Shown here: piece after piece, positions 1 through 6,665 of the stretch
How the letters are laid out: each line of letters begins with the position of its first letter
How positions within the stretch are numbered: the first letter of the stretch is position 1
NCBI GenBank assembly: GCA_002313325.1
Contig: DCBE01000038.1
Coordinates: 1 to 11,577 of the forward strand
DNA length: 11,577 bases
Direction of reading: 5' to 3'
Source of the DNA: Flavobacteriaceae bacterium UBA1115
GTDB taxonomy: Bacteria; Bacteroidota; Bacteroidia; Flavobacteriales; Flavobacteriaceae
The notes under the pieces: generated by a model
Told to the model about the DNA's origin: nothing
Database searches by the model: none
What the model saw: the letters and a program-made list of their open reading frames with translations, nothing else
Made by a program: the position numbers and the translations under genes

Positions 1-552
1 CCATTGTATGGGAAAGGCAACCAAAAACCATCCAATGTAGTTAGACAAAGGAGCCGTAACACCCGCAAACTCCCAAAAATCAAACTTTGGGGCTACAGGC
101 TCTATCACCAAATCGATAAGTACCATAAGAAATGCGCCGAATGCAGCCGCTTTAATAGCAGATGTGTTAAAAAATATTGTAGCCACAGCGCCTGTTATAA
201 AGGTTAGCATAACCCAGTTGGCTCCTATCAGTAATGGCACGCCGCCTACTTTTAAACCCAAATTGTTGCCATAGGCATACTCCCCAAAAATAAGTCCGTA
301 ATTGACCCCTAAAAACTCCACAGCAAAACCCACAATAAAAGCAAACCCCGCAGCCAAAGCCACGCCTTTGTCCATTTGTGGTTGGTTGACAAATAGCATG
401 ATAAAGGTTACAAATAAGTTTATCGGCGTCGTCTCTAAAAACAACTCCTGATCAATAAAAAGAATTCCTAAAAGGCCTGAAATATGGAACAGCCAGATAA
501 GACCAACCGATATTTTGGTAGTGTTTGTGACTGGAATTAGGTAATCTTTCAT
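1..552 (-). CDS. cruF: CruF-like carotenoid 1',2'-hydratase, C-terminus cut by window edge
   Basis: I translated this by hand from the ATG at 552; 184 codons stay open to base 1, so the C-terminus lies outside the window. The protein is very hydrophobic, with predicted membrane segments near residues 14-34, 43-55, 64-83, 104-125, 132-150 and 170-184. It carries the conserved set of the CruF/DUF422 carotenoid family: EFLGV (79-83), GEYAYG (90-95), GVPLLIGANW (104-113), DLVIEPVA (147-154) and FWEF (159-162). Known CruF proteins add water to the 1',2' double bond of gamma-carotene or lycopene, giving a tertiary 1'-hydroxyl, and act in the membrane. The start overlaps the crtD stop as ATGA (549-552), so translation is probably coupled. 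It is third in the crtA-crtD-cruF operon, and its product would be the substrate of CrtD. The exact end-group specificity is inferred from the neighbours. Confidence 0.85.
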   Translation of the reverse strand, partial: MKDYLIPVTNTTKISVGLIWLFHISGLLGILFIDQELFLETTPINLFVTFIMLFVNQPQMDKGVALAAGFAFIVGFAVEFLGVNYGLIFGEYAYGNNLGLKVGGVPLLIGANWVMLTFITGAVATIFFNTSAIKAAAFGAFLMVLIDLVIEPVAPKFDFWEFAGVTAPLSNYIGWFLVAFPIQW

Positions 553-2015
553 GGCGTTGGAATTAAATCGCTTACAATCTTTGCCGACAACAAACATAAG
601 GGAATCCCTCCTCCTGGATGTACACTTCCTCCACAAAAATACATGTTTGATATTTCACGAGAAAAATTGGGGTGCCGCAAAAAAGCAGCCATTTTATCAT
701 TGGACGAGGCACCATAGAGGGCACCTAAATAAGATTGCGTACGCTGCGCTATTATTTCTGGTGTCATCACCCACTCCTCTTCAATTAGCGAAGCAATGTC
801 GGAATCGAGATTACGGTTTAGTTTGGCAATTACCCATGCGCGTAACTGTTGCGTCATAGCAGTCCAGTCTTGCCCTGTGTTGTGGGGCGCATTGATCATC
901 ACAAACCAGTTTTCTTTGCCTACTGGAGCATCGGCAGGAACGTCTTTTGATGTAATGTTTACGTAAACAGTCGGGTCATGATAAAGCGTTTTGGTTTTGA
1001 ATATGGCATCAAACTCTTGCTTATAATCATCAGAAAAAAAGATGTTGTGTAAGTCGAGTTGTGGAAAGGATTTCGAGATACCCCAATAAAAAATAACCGC
1101 AGAACTTGAGCGCTCTTGTGAGAGGATTTTTTCGGGTTGTTTTTGGTTTGGAAGTAGCTTCCTGTACGTAGGTACGATGTCCATGTTAGATACCACCAAA
1201 TCAGCAGCGTGGGTTTCCTCTTTTATACGAACTCCAACTGCCTTTTTGTTTTCAATCAGGATTTCAGTCACAGGACTACTTAAATAAAAGCTAACACCCA
1301 TGCGTTTGGCAAGTGCATATAGCGAAGCACTAATATCGCCCATTCCCTTTTTGGGAATATAGGTGCCATAGTGCTGTTCAAGATGCTGCACCAAGGTCAT
1401 CATACCGGGTGTTTTGTGCGGATTTGAACCGTTATAGGTAGCAAAGCGGTTGTAGAATTGCACCAAATGGGATTCTTTGAGCTGAGCCGTATTCACACGG
1501 TTTAAGGAAGTGTCTATTTCAAATGAGAAATAATTGGCAATACCTATCAGCGTTTCCTTGCGCAAATAGGTTTGCCACTTGTGTAAGGAGTGCTCCAAAA
1601 ACAGACTGCGGGTACGGTCAAATTTCTTTTTTGCTTTTGACAAATAACGCTTAAGTGTAGCGGCAGGAACAGCTAGTTTATCTTCCACTTCCTTCACAAA
1701 ACGATTTGTATCGCCATAGGCTGTGAGACGTTTACCGTCTTCCCAAAAATAACGGCATGCCACTTCTTTTCGCGAATACTGAAAAACATCAGCTGGCTTT
1801 TCATCACATAGTTCAAAAAGGGCATCTACAAACTGGGGCATGGTAAATAATGATGGGCCTGCATCAAAGCGGTAATCCCCAAGATTAAAGGTGGATAGCT
1901 TTCCGCCCACATAGTCATTGGCTTCAAAAACCTCAACGGCATAGCCTTTTTTGGCCAAACGGATGGCTGTTGCCAATCCGCCAACGCCAGCACCAATTAC
2001 AATTGCTTTAGTCAT
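549..2015 (-). CDS. crtD: 1-hydroxycarotenoid 3,4-desaturase CrtD
   Basis: A 488-residue FAD-dependent desaturase of the CrtI/CrtD family, full length for the group. The N-terminal Rossmann motif is GAGVGG (8-13) with acidic E31, followed by VGGKL (36-40) and DAGPSLFTMP (51-60). The C-terminal FAD-binding segment reads GGSVHPGGGIPLCLLSAK, the form I associate with flavobacterial CrtD; the CrtI in this window has GPGVPPALISGK instead. CrtD introduces a 3',4' double bond into 1'-hydroxylated carotenoids such as 1'-hydroxy-gamma-carotene. Its ATG lies inside the end of the crtA-like gene (8-base overlap, 2008-2015), and its TGA overlaps the cruF ATG, so all three genes look translationally coupled. 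Placement beside cruF and a crtA homologue supports CrtD over a second phytoene desaturase. Remaining doubt concerns substrate, not family. Confidence 0.9.
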   Translation of the reverse strand: MTKAIVIGAGVGGLATAIRLAKKGYAVEVFEANDYVGGKLSTFNLGDYRFDAGPSLFTMPQFVDALFELCDEKPADVFQYSRKEVACRYFWEDGKRLTAYGDTNRFVKEVEDKLAVPAATLKRYLSKAKKKFDRTRSLFLEHSLHKWQTYLRKETLIGIANYFSFEIDTSLNRVNTAQLKESHLVQFYNRFATYNGSNPHKTPGMMTLVQHLEQHYGTYIPKKGMGDISASLYALAKRMGVSFYLSSPVTEILIENKKAVGVRIKEETHAADLVVSNMDIVPTYRKLLPNQKQPEKILSQERSSSAVIFYWGISKSFPQLDLHNIFFSDDYKQEFDAIFKTKTLYHDPTVYVNITSKDVPADAPVGKENWFVMINAPHNTGQDWTAMTQQLRAWVIAKLNRNLDSDIASLIEEEWVMTPEIIAQRTQSYLGALYGASSNDKMAAFLRHPNFSREISNMYFCGGSVHPGGGIPLCLLSAKIVSDLIPTP

Positions 2016-2682
2016 CTTTTAAATGCAATGAACGCACGGCAAAGCGTGCAAATAAATCTTCTTTATACCAATTTCGTTTACGTGTTTTTTTGACAATCGC
2101 AGCATGGTGGGTACTTTTGTAGGCAAAGTCTTTTACTTCTTCTAAACTATTCCACAAACTAAAGGTAGCCTGTTGTATTAGGGGCCACTCGCCAACCCCT
2201 TTGTACCACAACACACCTTTGGCGTTTTGTATTGCTTTCGAAGCCGCAGGTACTTCCCGCCAAAATTCCAGCAAGCGGCTAGGCCTAAGCGTAGCTCTGG
2301 TAATTATGCCTATTTTTTCGTCATCATGCAAATCCCTTTTTTCAGCTGTAAATGGGTTTGATTTTCCCCAAAGACCGTGACTTTGTAGGGTGTGTAGTGA
2401 AAAATGTTTTTGGGATGCTGATTTGGACACATGGGTTTCCATTAGCGCGCTTGTGTTCAAAAAAGTTGTGGCCGCGGCTTCAGACTCCCAAATGGTAAGC
2501 AGTGCATAGGTTGAAAAGTCGGGCCATAGGCTAAAGCCCAAACCAGCACCTGTACCAAGGGTTCTGAAAAACTGTATGCCCGGCTGCTGTTGTAATTGTG
2601 GGATGGCACGTTGCATTTGGGCGAATGCCCAAAACTTGTTTTTATCGAAAGAAAAAAAACTTAAAACCACATGTTGCCTCAT
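2008..2682 (-). CDS. crtA: CrtA-family carotenoid oxygenase, probable 2-hydroxylase of the myxol type
   Basis: A 224-residue protein of the spheroidene monooxygenase (CrtA) family. The recognisable block is GTGAGLGFSLWPDFSTYALL (43-62) followed by IWES (64-67), plus a central KGVGEWPL and a tail rich in Arg and Lys. Classical CrtA of purple bacteria puts a keto group at C-2 of spheroidene. From memory, a crtA-related gene of Flavobacterium sp. P99-3 was reported as a carotenoid 2-hydroxylase in myxol synthesis. With crtD and cruF directly downstream, C-2' hydroxylation is the better guess here, though sequence alone cannot separate hydroxylase from ketolase. It is the first gene of the operon. 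The ATG at 2682 follows a -7-like box by 4 bases and has no Shine-Dalgarno. An alternative ATG at 2675, read from the same sequence, is out of frame. Confidence 0.85.
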   Translation of the reverse strand: MRQHVVLSFFSFDKNKFWAFAQMQRAIPQLQQQPGIQFFRTLGTGAGLGFSLWPDFSTYALLTIWESEAAATTFLNTSALMETHVSKSASQKHFSLHTLQSHGLWGKSNPFTAEKRDLHDDEKIGIITRATLRPSRLLEFWREVPAASKAIQNAKGVLWYKGVGEWPLIQQATFSLWNSLEEVKDFAYKSTHHAAIVKKTRKRNWYKEDLFARFAVRSLHLKDD

Positions 2683-2686
2683 GTGT

Positions 2687-2715
2687 TAAAGATAGTGGTT
2701 ATTGTGAAATGTCAA
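2687..2715 (-). promoter_or_regulatory. Putative Bacteroidetes-type promoter of the crtA-crtD-cruF operon
   Basis: On the minus strand TTG (2715-2713) is followed after 18 bases by TATCTTTA (2694-2687), matching TAnnTTTG except in the last base. The spacing fits the Bacteroidetes sigma-ABfrA consensus. The box ends only 4 bases before the ATG, so a start site 4-8 bases downstream would leave almost no leader. Inferred from the motif alone. Confidence 0.45.
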
Positions 2716-2737
2716 TTATTAATGCCTTAAAGTTTCC

Positions 2738-2801
2738 GTGCGGTTGAAATAACGAATTGCAAAATTTTAAATACGTAAATTGGACGGATATTCAACCGCA
2801 C
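2738..2801. repeat. Perfect 11-base inverted repeat between divergent genes
   Basis: GTGCGGTTGAA (2738-2748) is the exact reverse complement of TTCAACCGCAC (2791-2801), with 42 AT-rich bases between. Pairing stops at both ends: 2749/2790 is A/A and 2737/2802 is C/T. The right arm ends 8 bases before the lipoprotein ATG. The left arm lies 22 bases upstream of the TTG of the putative crtA promoter. It could be an operator with two half-sites, a stem-loop in the 5' leader of the lipoprotein mRNA, or the remnant of a very small inverted-repeat element. The arms are seen directly; function is unknown. Confidence 0.8.
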
Positions 2802-2809
2802 TTAATTCT

Positions 2810-3655
2810 ATGAGAATACTTTTTGTTTTTTTATTCTTAAGCACACTCATTGGCTGCCAATCACCAAACAATTCTAATAATGAAGAGAGTATCGTTAAGA
2901 CCGTAGAAAAATACACCCTCCCTGATATCCTCGAAGAAACCTCAGGACTTGCTTTAATCAATGATACGCTATGGACCCTAAACGATTCTGGGAACGAGGC
3001 TGCGCTATACGCCATAAGCAACAAAGGGGCACTCCTAGACAAAAAAGACACCACCAAAACCAACATTGACTGGGAAGACATGACAGTTGTCAACGGCAAT
3101 ATGCTTGTTGCTGATATGGGAAATAATTTCGGAACCCGAAAAAACCTATACCTTCTGGAAATAGACTTAAGCAATGGAGGTGCTACCACTTTAGATTCCA
3201 TTCCCTTTCATTACCCAGAACAAGATAATTTTGACTTTCAACAGGACACTCACTTTGATGCGGAAGGCATTGTCATTGCCGAAAATAAAATAGTAGTTTT
3301 TACCAAAAATCGGAGTATGCTTACTTCAGAGGTTTATGTGATCTCGCCCTCAGGAGGGCCTGCAACAAAAATGGGATCTTTAGCTGTTGGATCGCTGATA
3401 ACAGGAGCTGATTACCAACAAGAGAATAAAACCTTGGTGCTGACAGGGTATAGAAGAGACGATAACCAGTATTTATATGTGATCGACAACTTCTCGCTGT
3501 CTGCTATAGCGGATGCAAATATCTCTCAATATGAGCTTAATTTTAATGGGGCACAAATTGAAGCAATAAGCATTATAGATGCCAAAACCTTTTGGATTAC
3601 GTCCGAAAAAACAACAACTTTCAATGCTTTCTTGGCTAAAATTAGAGTTCAATAA
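2810..3655 (+). CDS. Predicted beta-propeller lipoprotein of unknown function
   Basis: Translation from the ATG at 2810 gives 281 residues beginning with a lipoprotein signal peptide: MR, a hydrophobic run, and lipobox LIGC with Cys16 as the likely lipidated residue. An in-frame TTG at 2780 would place ten polar residues ahead of the signal, so I reject it. The mature part shows repeated short strands with turn motifs: EETSGL (42-47), LNDSGN (57-62), DWEDM (87-91), ADMGNN (101-106), FDAEGI (149-154) and GAQIEAI (247-253). This pattern is typical of Bacteroidetes proteins resembling the SdiA-regulated or phytase-esterase-like beta-propellers. The acidic clusters could bind metal. No catalytic assignment is possible. 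It is divergent from the crtA operon and 54 bases before the FMN reductase gene on the same strand, with no convincing terminator between them. Confidence 0.75.
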   Translation: MRILFVFLFLSTLIGCQSPNNSNNEESIVKTVEKYTLPDILEETSGLALINDTLWTLNDSGNEAALYAISNKGALLDKKDTTKTNIDWEDMTVVNGNMLVADMGNNFGTRKNLYLLEIDLSNGGATTLDSIPFHYPEQDNFDFQQDTHFDAEGIVIAENKIVVFTKNRSMLTSEVYVISPSGGPATKMGSLAVGSLITGADYQQENKTLVLTGYRRDDNQYLYVIDNFSLSAIADANISQYELNFNGAQIEAISIIDAKTFWITSEKTTTFNAFLAKIRVQ

Positions 3656-3709
3656 AGTAAACTATTTCGGCACCTTTTTATAGTTGCCTATCTTAGCCAA
3701 AAATAAGCT

Positions 3710-4237
3710 ATGCCTAATATAGTTGCCTTTGGCGCCAGTTCGAGCAAAAACTCCATCAATCGAAAACTTGCACACTTTGCTGCCCAGCAAGTGCCCAATG
3801 CTCACATTAATTTGTTGGATTTAAACGATTATGAAATGCCACTCTACAGCACCGATCGTGAAAAAGAAGGCATTCCAGAAAAGGCACATGCCTTTAAGGC
3901 TGCATTGCAAGATAGTGATGGCATTATCATATCATTTGCCGAACATAACGGTGCCTACACCACTGCTTTTAAAAATATTTTTGACTGGATTTCAATACTC
4001 GAGAAACCCATTTGGTGTGGCAAACCCATGTTTCTATTGTCCACCTCAACAGGCGCGCGTGGCGGAAAGACCGTGCTAGAGCTTGCCCATTTACGGCTAT
4101 CAAGAGACATGCCTAATATTCCATGTTTTGCACTGCCTTCATACAAGGAAACCTTTGATGAAGAAAAAGGAATTGTCGAAGCAACGCATCTTGCTGCTTT
4201 TAATGAAACCTTGGAGGTGTTCGTTGGACAATTATAG
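3710..4237 (+). CDS. NADPH-dependent FMN reductase family protein
   Basis: A 175-residue flavodoxin-fold protein of normal family length. The FMN phosphate loop is GASSSKNSINRKLA (8-21), corresponding to the usual GSxRxxSxN. The second flavin-contacting block is EHNGAYTTAFKNIFDW (78-93), and a later STGARGG (112-118) also fits the family. Members reduce FMN, quinones, azo dyes or chromate with NAD(P)H in the cytoplasm; the substrate here cannot be read from sequence. The ATG at 3710 gives the complete N-terminal strand MPNIVAFGASS. A degenerate -7 box (TATCTTAG, 3689-3696) precedes it without a clear -33 partner. The 3' end overlaps the convergent metal-domain/MauE gene by 6 bases (4232-4237), so transcripts from the two strands meet with no room for a terminator. 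Confidence 0.85.
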   Translation: MPNIVAFGASSSKNSINRKLAHFAAQQVPNAHINLLDLNDYEMPLYSTDREKEGIPEKAHAFKAALQDSDGIIISFAEHNGAYTTAFKNIFDWISILEKPIWCGKPMFLLSTSTGARGGKTVLELAHLRLSRDMPNIPCFALPSYKETFDEEKGIVEATHLAAFNETLEVFVGQL

Positions 4238-4921
4238 CAACAAACTCCCAGTCATCACAATCATAACGGCATTTTCAATTAAGGTGGCTTCGGTCATGGG
4301 AAGCTTAAGCACGCTCCCCAAGCAGGCACATTGCATTTGCCTTTTTTGAATCAATACACGAACCACTCCTGTGGTGGTTAGCCCCAGTATAAAAATGGTA
4401 ATCCATAAAATCCATTGAGGAACAAAGTCTCGGATATAGCACACACCCAAGGCAAATTCTATAAAAGGATAAATAAATCCATAAACTGGCCATCCAGCGG
4501 CCAGTGGGTCATACATCCTAAAACTGGCTTGGAATCCCTTTATATCCAATAACTTAAAAAATGAAAATACCATAAAGAAAATGCCCATAAAATCATGCAT
4601 CATGGCTGTCATGTTCCACTTAGGCCAATGAATCAAAACAGTTGTATCAATGATAAATCCAAAAATCAGAAAAAGGGGAAAGAGTTGCTTTAGCTTGGAT
4701 GGTACTTGCGCTAATACATCATCCATAAGCACATATTTTTTAGGGAATGCAGCTTTAAGAGCTACAGTTGAAACAGGTGTTTGGGTCCATATTGTTAATC
4801 TGTCTTTTTTATGATCGGCTATTGCCTTGGATACGCCTTCTATTTCAAGCGCAGCAGTAACAACAGCTGCTTCACAGCCTGTGCAGGTCATACCAAAAAG
4901 CGTAAGGTTTTGTTTTTTCAT
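4232..4921 (-). CDS. Membrane protein with heavy-metal-associated domain fused to MauE/DoxX-like domain
   Basis: A 229-residue protein in two parts. Residues 1-70 form a heavy-metal-associated (HMA) ferredoxin-like domain with GMTCTGC (10-16), whose Cys13 and Cys16 would bind a soft metal such as copper or mercury. From about residue 78 come membrane segments near 80-98, 108-125, 145-165, 169-190 and 213-229. This part carries the MauE-family signature FFKLLDIKGF (121-130), DPLA (138-141), YPFIE (151-155), and CACLG (198-202) followed by KLPMT and IEN. MauE-like proteins are associated with disulfide redox chemistry, and the C198-A-C200 pair may be redox active or bind metal. Start 4921 lies 10 bases after the pirin stop, suggesting one mRNA. 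Known Bacteroidetes proteins share this architecture, but a defined function is not known to me. Confidence 0.8.
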   Translation of the reverse strand: MKKQNLTLFGMTCTGCEAAVVTAALEIEGVSKAIADHKKDRLTIWTQTPVSTVALKAAFPKKYVLMDDVLAQVPSKLKQLFPLFLIFGFIIDTTVLIHWPKWNMTAMMHDFMGIFFMVFSFFKLLDIKGFQASFRMYDPLAAGWPVYGFIYPFIEFALGVCYIRDFVPQWILWITIFILGLTTTGVVRVLIQKRQMQCACLGSVLKLPMTEATLIENAVMIVMTGSLLL

Positions 4922-4931
4922 TTGTAGCGTT

Positions 4932-5648
4932 TTAATCCACCACCATGGGCACTTCGATCAATAAGACTTGGGTGTCTTGATGTGCGTTAATCTCAAATGT
5001 AGCGATTTCCGAAATAGCCAAAGCATCGCCTTTTCCAAGTACGTGCTCTCCTATTTCTACTTCACCTGCTATGACAAACGCATAAACGCCGTTACCTTCC
5101 GATTTTAGGTCGTAGTAAGTCGCATTCTCTGCTTCCAAATCAAGCATGTGAAACCAAGCATTTTGATGAATCCAAACGCCCTGGTCTTGGGGATTTGGGG
5201 ATAGAATTTGAAATGGCTCGTTTTTTATGTGAAGGCTATCAATGGGGATTTGATCGTAGCGCGGGGTCACATTTCGCTTGTTGGGATAAATCCACAATTG
5301 TAACAAATTGATTTCTCTATCAGCGTTTTTGTTGTACTCGGAATGATACACGCCACTACCTGCACTCATTACTTGTATCTCCCCTTCTCGAATCACCTCG
5401 ACATTGCCCATGCTGTCTTTGTGTTCCAAATCGCCTTTTAGGGGAATGGTGATGATTTCCATATTATCGTGCGGATGGGTGCCAAAGCCCATACCGCCTT
5501 TAACGGTATCATCGTTGAGCACACGAAGCGCACCAAACTGCATGCGTTCGGGATTAAACCAGCCGGCAAAGTTAAAGCTATGTTTGGCTTGAAGCCAACC
5601 GTGATCGGCGCTTCCTCTAGAATCGGCTGAGTGAAAGATTGTTTTCAT
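4932..5648 (-). CDS. Pirin family bicupin protein
   Basis: A 238-residue pirin, the usual length for the YhhW/YhaK group. The N-terminal cupin has GTHPHDNME (56-64) and the GVYHSEYN block (99-106). These place the expected metal ligands at His58, His60, His102 and Glu104, so the iron-type site looks intact. Some pirins have quercetin 2,3-dioxygenase activity and others are regulators; which applies here is not visible. The C-terminal cupin (about 145-238) appears degenerate, as is normal in the family. Start 5648 follows an A-rich stretch and a perfect -7 box match (5660-5667). The gene is 27 bases downstream of the glycosyltransferase and 10 bases upstream of the metal-domain/MauE gene, so it may be read both from crtI and from its own promoter. 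Confidence 0.92.
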   Translation of the reverse strand: MKTIFHSADSRGSADHGWLQAKHSFNFAGWFNPERMQFGALRVLNDDTVKGGMGFGTHPHDNMEIITIPLKGDLEHKDSMGNVEVIREGEIQVMSAGSGVYHSEYNKNADREINLLQLWIYPNKRNVTPRYDQIPIDSLHIKNEPFQILSPNPQDQGVWIHQNAWFHMLDLEAENATYYDLKSEGNGVYAFVIAGEVEIGEHVLGKGDALAISEIATFEINAHQDTQVLLIEVPMVVD

Positions 5649-5659
5649 TTCTTTTTTTT

Positions 5660-5667
5660 CAAAATTA
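5660..5667 (-). promoter_or_regulatory. Possible internal promoter (-7 box) for pirin
   Basis: On the minus strand TAATTTTG matches the Bacteroidetes -7 box TAnnTTTG exactly and is followed by an A-rich leader to the ATG at 5648. The nearest upstream TTTG (5700-5697) leaves a 29-base spacer, longer than the usual 17-23, so the -33 part is weak or absent. Confidence 0.35.
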
Positions 5668-5675
5668 GGGTTATA

Positions 5676-6665
5676 TTATTTTGCTGCTGCGAGACTCAAA
5701 AGATAATCAATGGCTGCATTGGTGTCATCTGGAAAATCAATGTTTGGTACAGCAGTATCGTTTACCCAAGCAGCTAGTTTTGGAACGGAGTGCTTGGAAA
5801 GTTTGGACAATACAGGAATGTCGAGGTCTGCCAAGGCAGCTGCGTTATAGTGCTGCTCGTGCTGATCGCGCATTGGAATAATCAAGAGTTTTTTCTTTAA
5901 AAACAAGGCCTCGGCAGGTGTTTCAAAACCTGCGCCACACAATACGCCAGTTGCCCTTGCCATACTTTCTTGGAAGGCTGTTCCGCTGGGCGGTTGTACG
6001 TTTACATTTTCCAACGAATAGGCTTTGGTACAATGCTTTGAAAATACCTCCCATTGGGTTTGAGGAATTTGGGTGAGGATTGAACAGATATAGCTGTCCG
6101 CATAAGCGGGCAAGTAAACGGTGTAGCTATTTTCCTTGCTCGTTTTTTGATTTCTTACTGCATCGCGTATGATTGGGGAAAAAATATGTGGGGCATATCG
6201 CTTGAAGTGAAACCCCACACCCATTTGGACAGGTGCGTAATGGTTTAGAACCCAACGAATGATGGCAGGAACTCGTGGCGGCTTTGGCACCTCAGCAAGC
6301 AATGCATAATGATGGCTCATAGCAATGCAAGGCACCTTTTTTCGCTTGCAGGCCCAAGCGGTTACCGGTTCAAAGTCGTTTATAACAAGATCGTATTGGG
6401 TCACTGGAACTGTCACTATGTCGAGACATAAGCGAATGGGCTTGTTTCTAAAAATAGTTTGCGACCATTGGATACCGCCTTGCGTACCAAAAACAAAACC
6501 AAAGCCTCTATAATGGTATTTGACTGGAAAACCAAGGCTAATTTCAGCTGCTGTGCCGCTGGTAAGTACATCCACATCGGCAAATTGCCTTACAGCAGGA
6601 ACTAATTTTTGTGCGCGACAAATATGTCCGTTTCCCGTAGCCTGAACTGCATATAGAATTTTCAT
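5676..6665 (-). CDS. GT-B fold glycosyltransferase coupled to crtI
   Basis: A 329-residue glycosyltransferase of the MurG/UGT-like GT-B type (families 1/28). The N-terminal glycine loop is TGNGH (10-14), preceded by a beta strand. NDFEP (96-100) closes the first half. The C-terminal donor-binding part shows CGAGFETPAEAL (243-254) and DQHEQHYNAA (267-276), the usual G-x-G...P.EAL and QxEQ..NA pattern for binding a nucleotide sugar. No signal peptide or membrane segment is evident, so it is probably cytoplasmic or peripheral. Its ATG overlaps the crtI stop as ATGA (6662-6665), strong evidence of coupled expression. That makes glycosylation of a carotenoid hydroxyl (a CrtX/CruG-like role) a reasonable hypothesis. 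Transfer to a diacylglycerol or another lipid is equally compatible with the fold. Confidence 0.82.
   Translation of the reverse strand: MKILYAVQATGNGHICRAQKLVPAVRQFADVDVLTSGTAAEISLGFPVKYHYRGFGFVFGTQGGIQWSQTIFRNKPIRLCLDIVTVPVTQYDLVINDFEPVTAWACKRKKVPCIAMSHHYALLAEVPKPPRVPAIIRWVLNHYAPVQMGVGFHFKRYAPHIFSPIIRDAVRNQKTSKENSYTVYLPAYADSYICSILTQIPQTQWEVFSKHCTKAYSLENVNVQPPSGTAFQESMARATGVLCGAGFETPAEALFLKKKLLIIPMRDQHEQHYNAAALADLDIPVLSKLSKHSVPKLAAWVNDTAVPNIDFPDDTNAAIDYLLSLAAAK

Noticed and set aside
549..2015. Second phytoene desaturase (CrtI paralogue)
   Set aside because: The FTMP and GGSVHPGGGIP signatures and the cruF/crtA neighbours fit CrtD better.
2780..2809. TTG start ten codons upstream of the lipoprotein ATG
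   Set aside because: It would put polar residues before the signal peptide and overlaps the inverted repeat arm; the ATG at 2810 gives a standard lipoprotein signal.
2767..3201. 144-residue minus-strand reading frame
   Set aside because: It lies antisense to the lipoprotein gene, with serine- and leucine-rich low-complexity content and no family features; a shadow frame.
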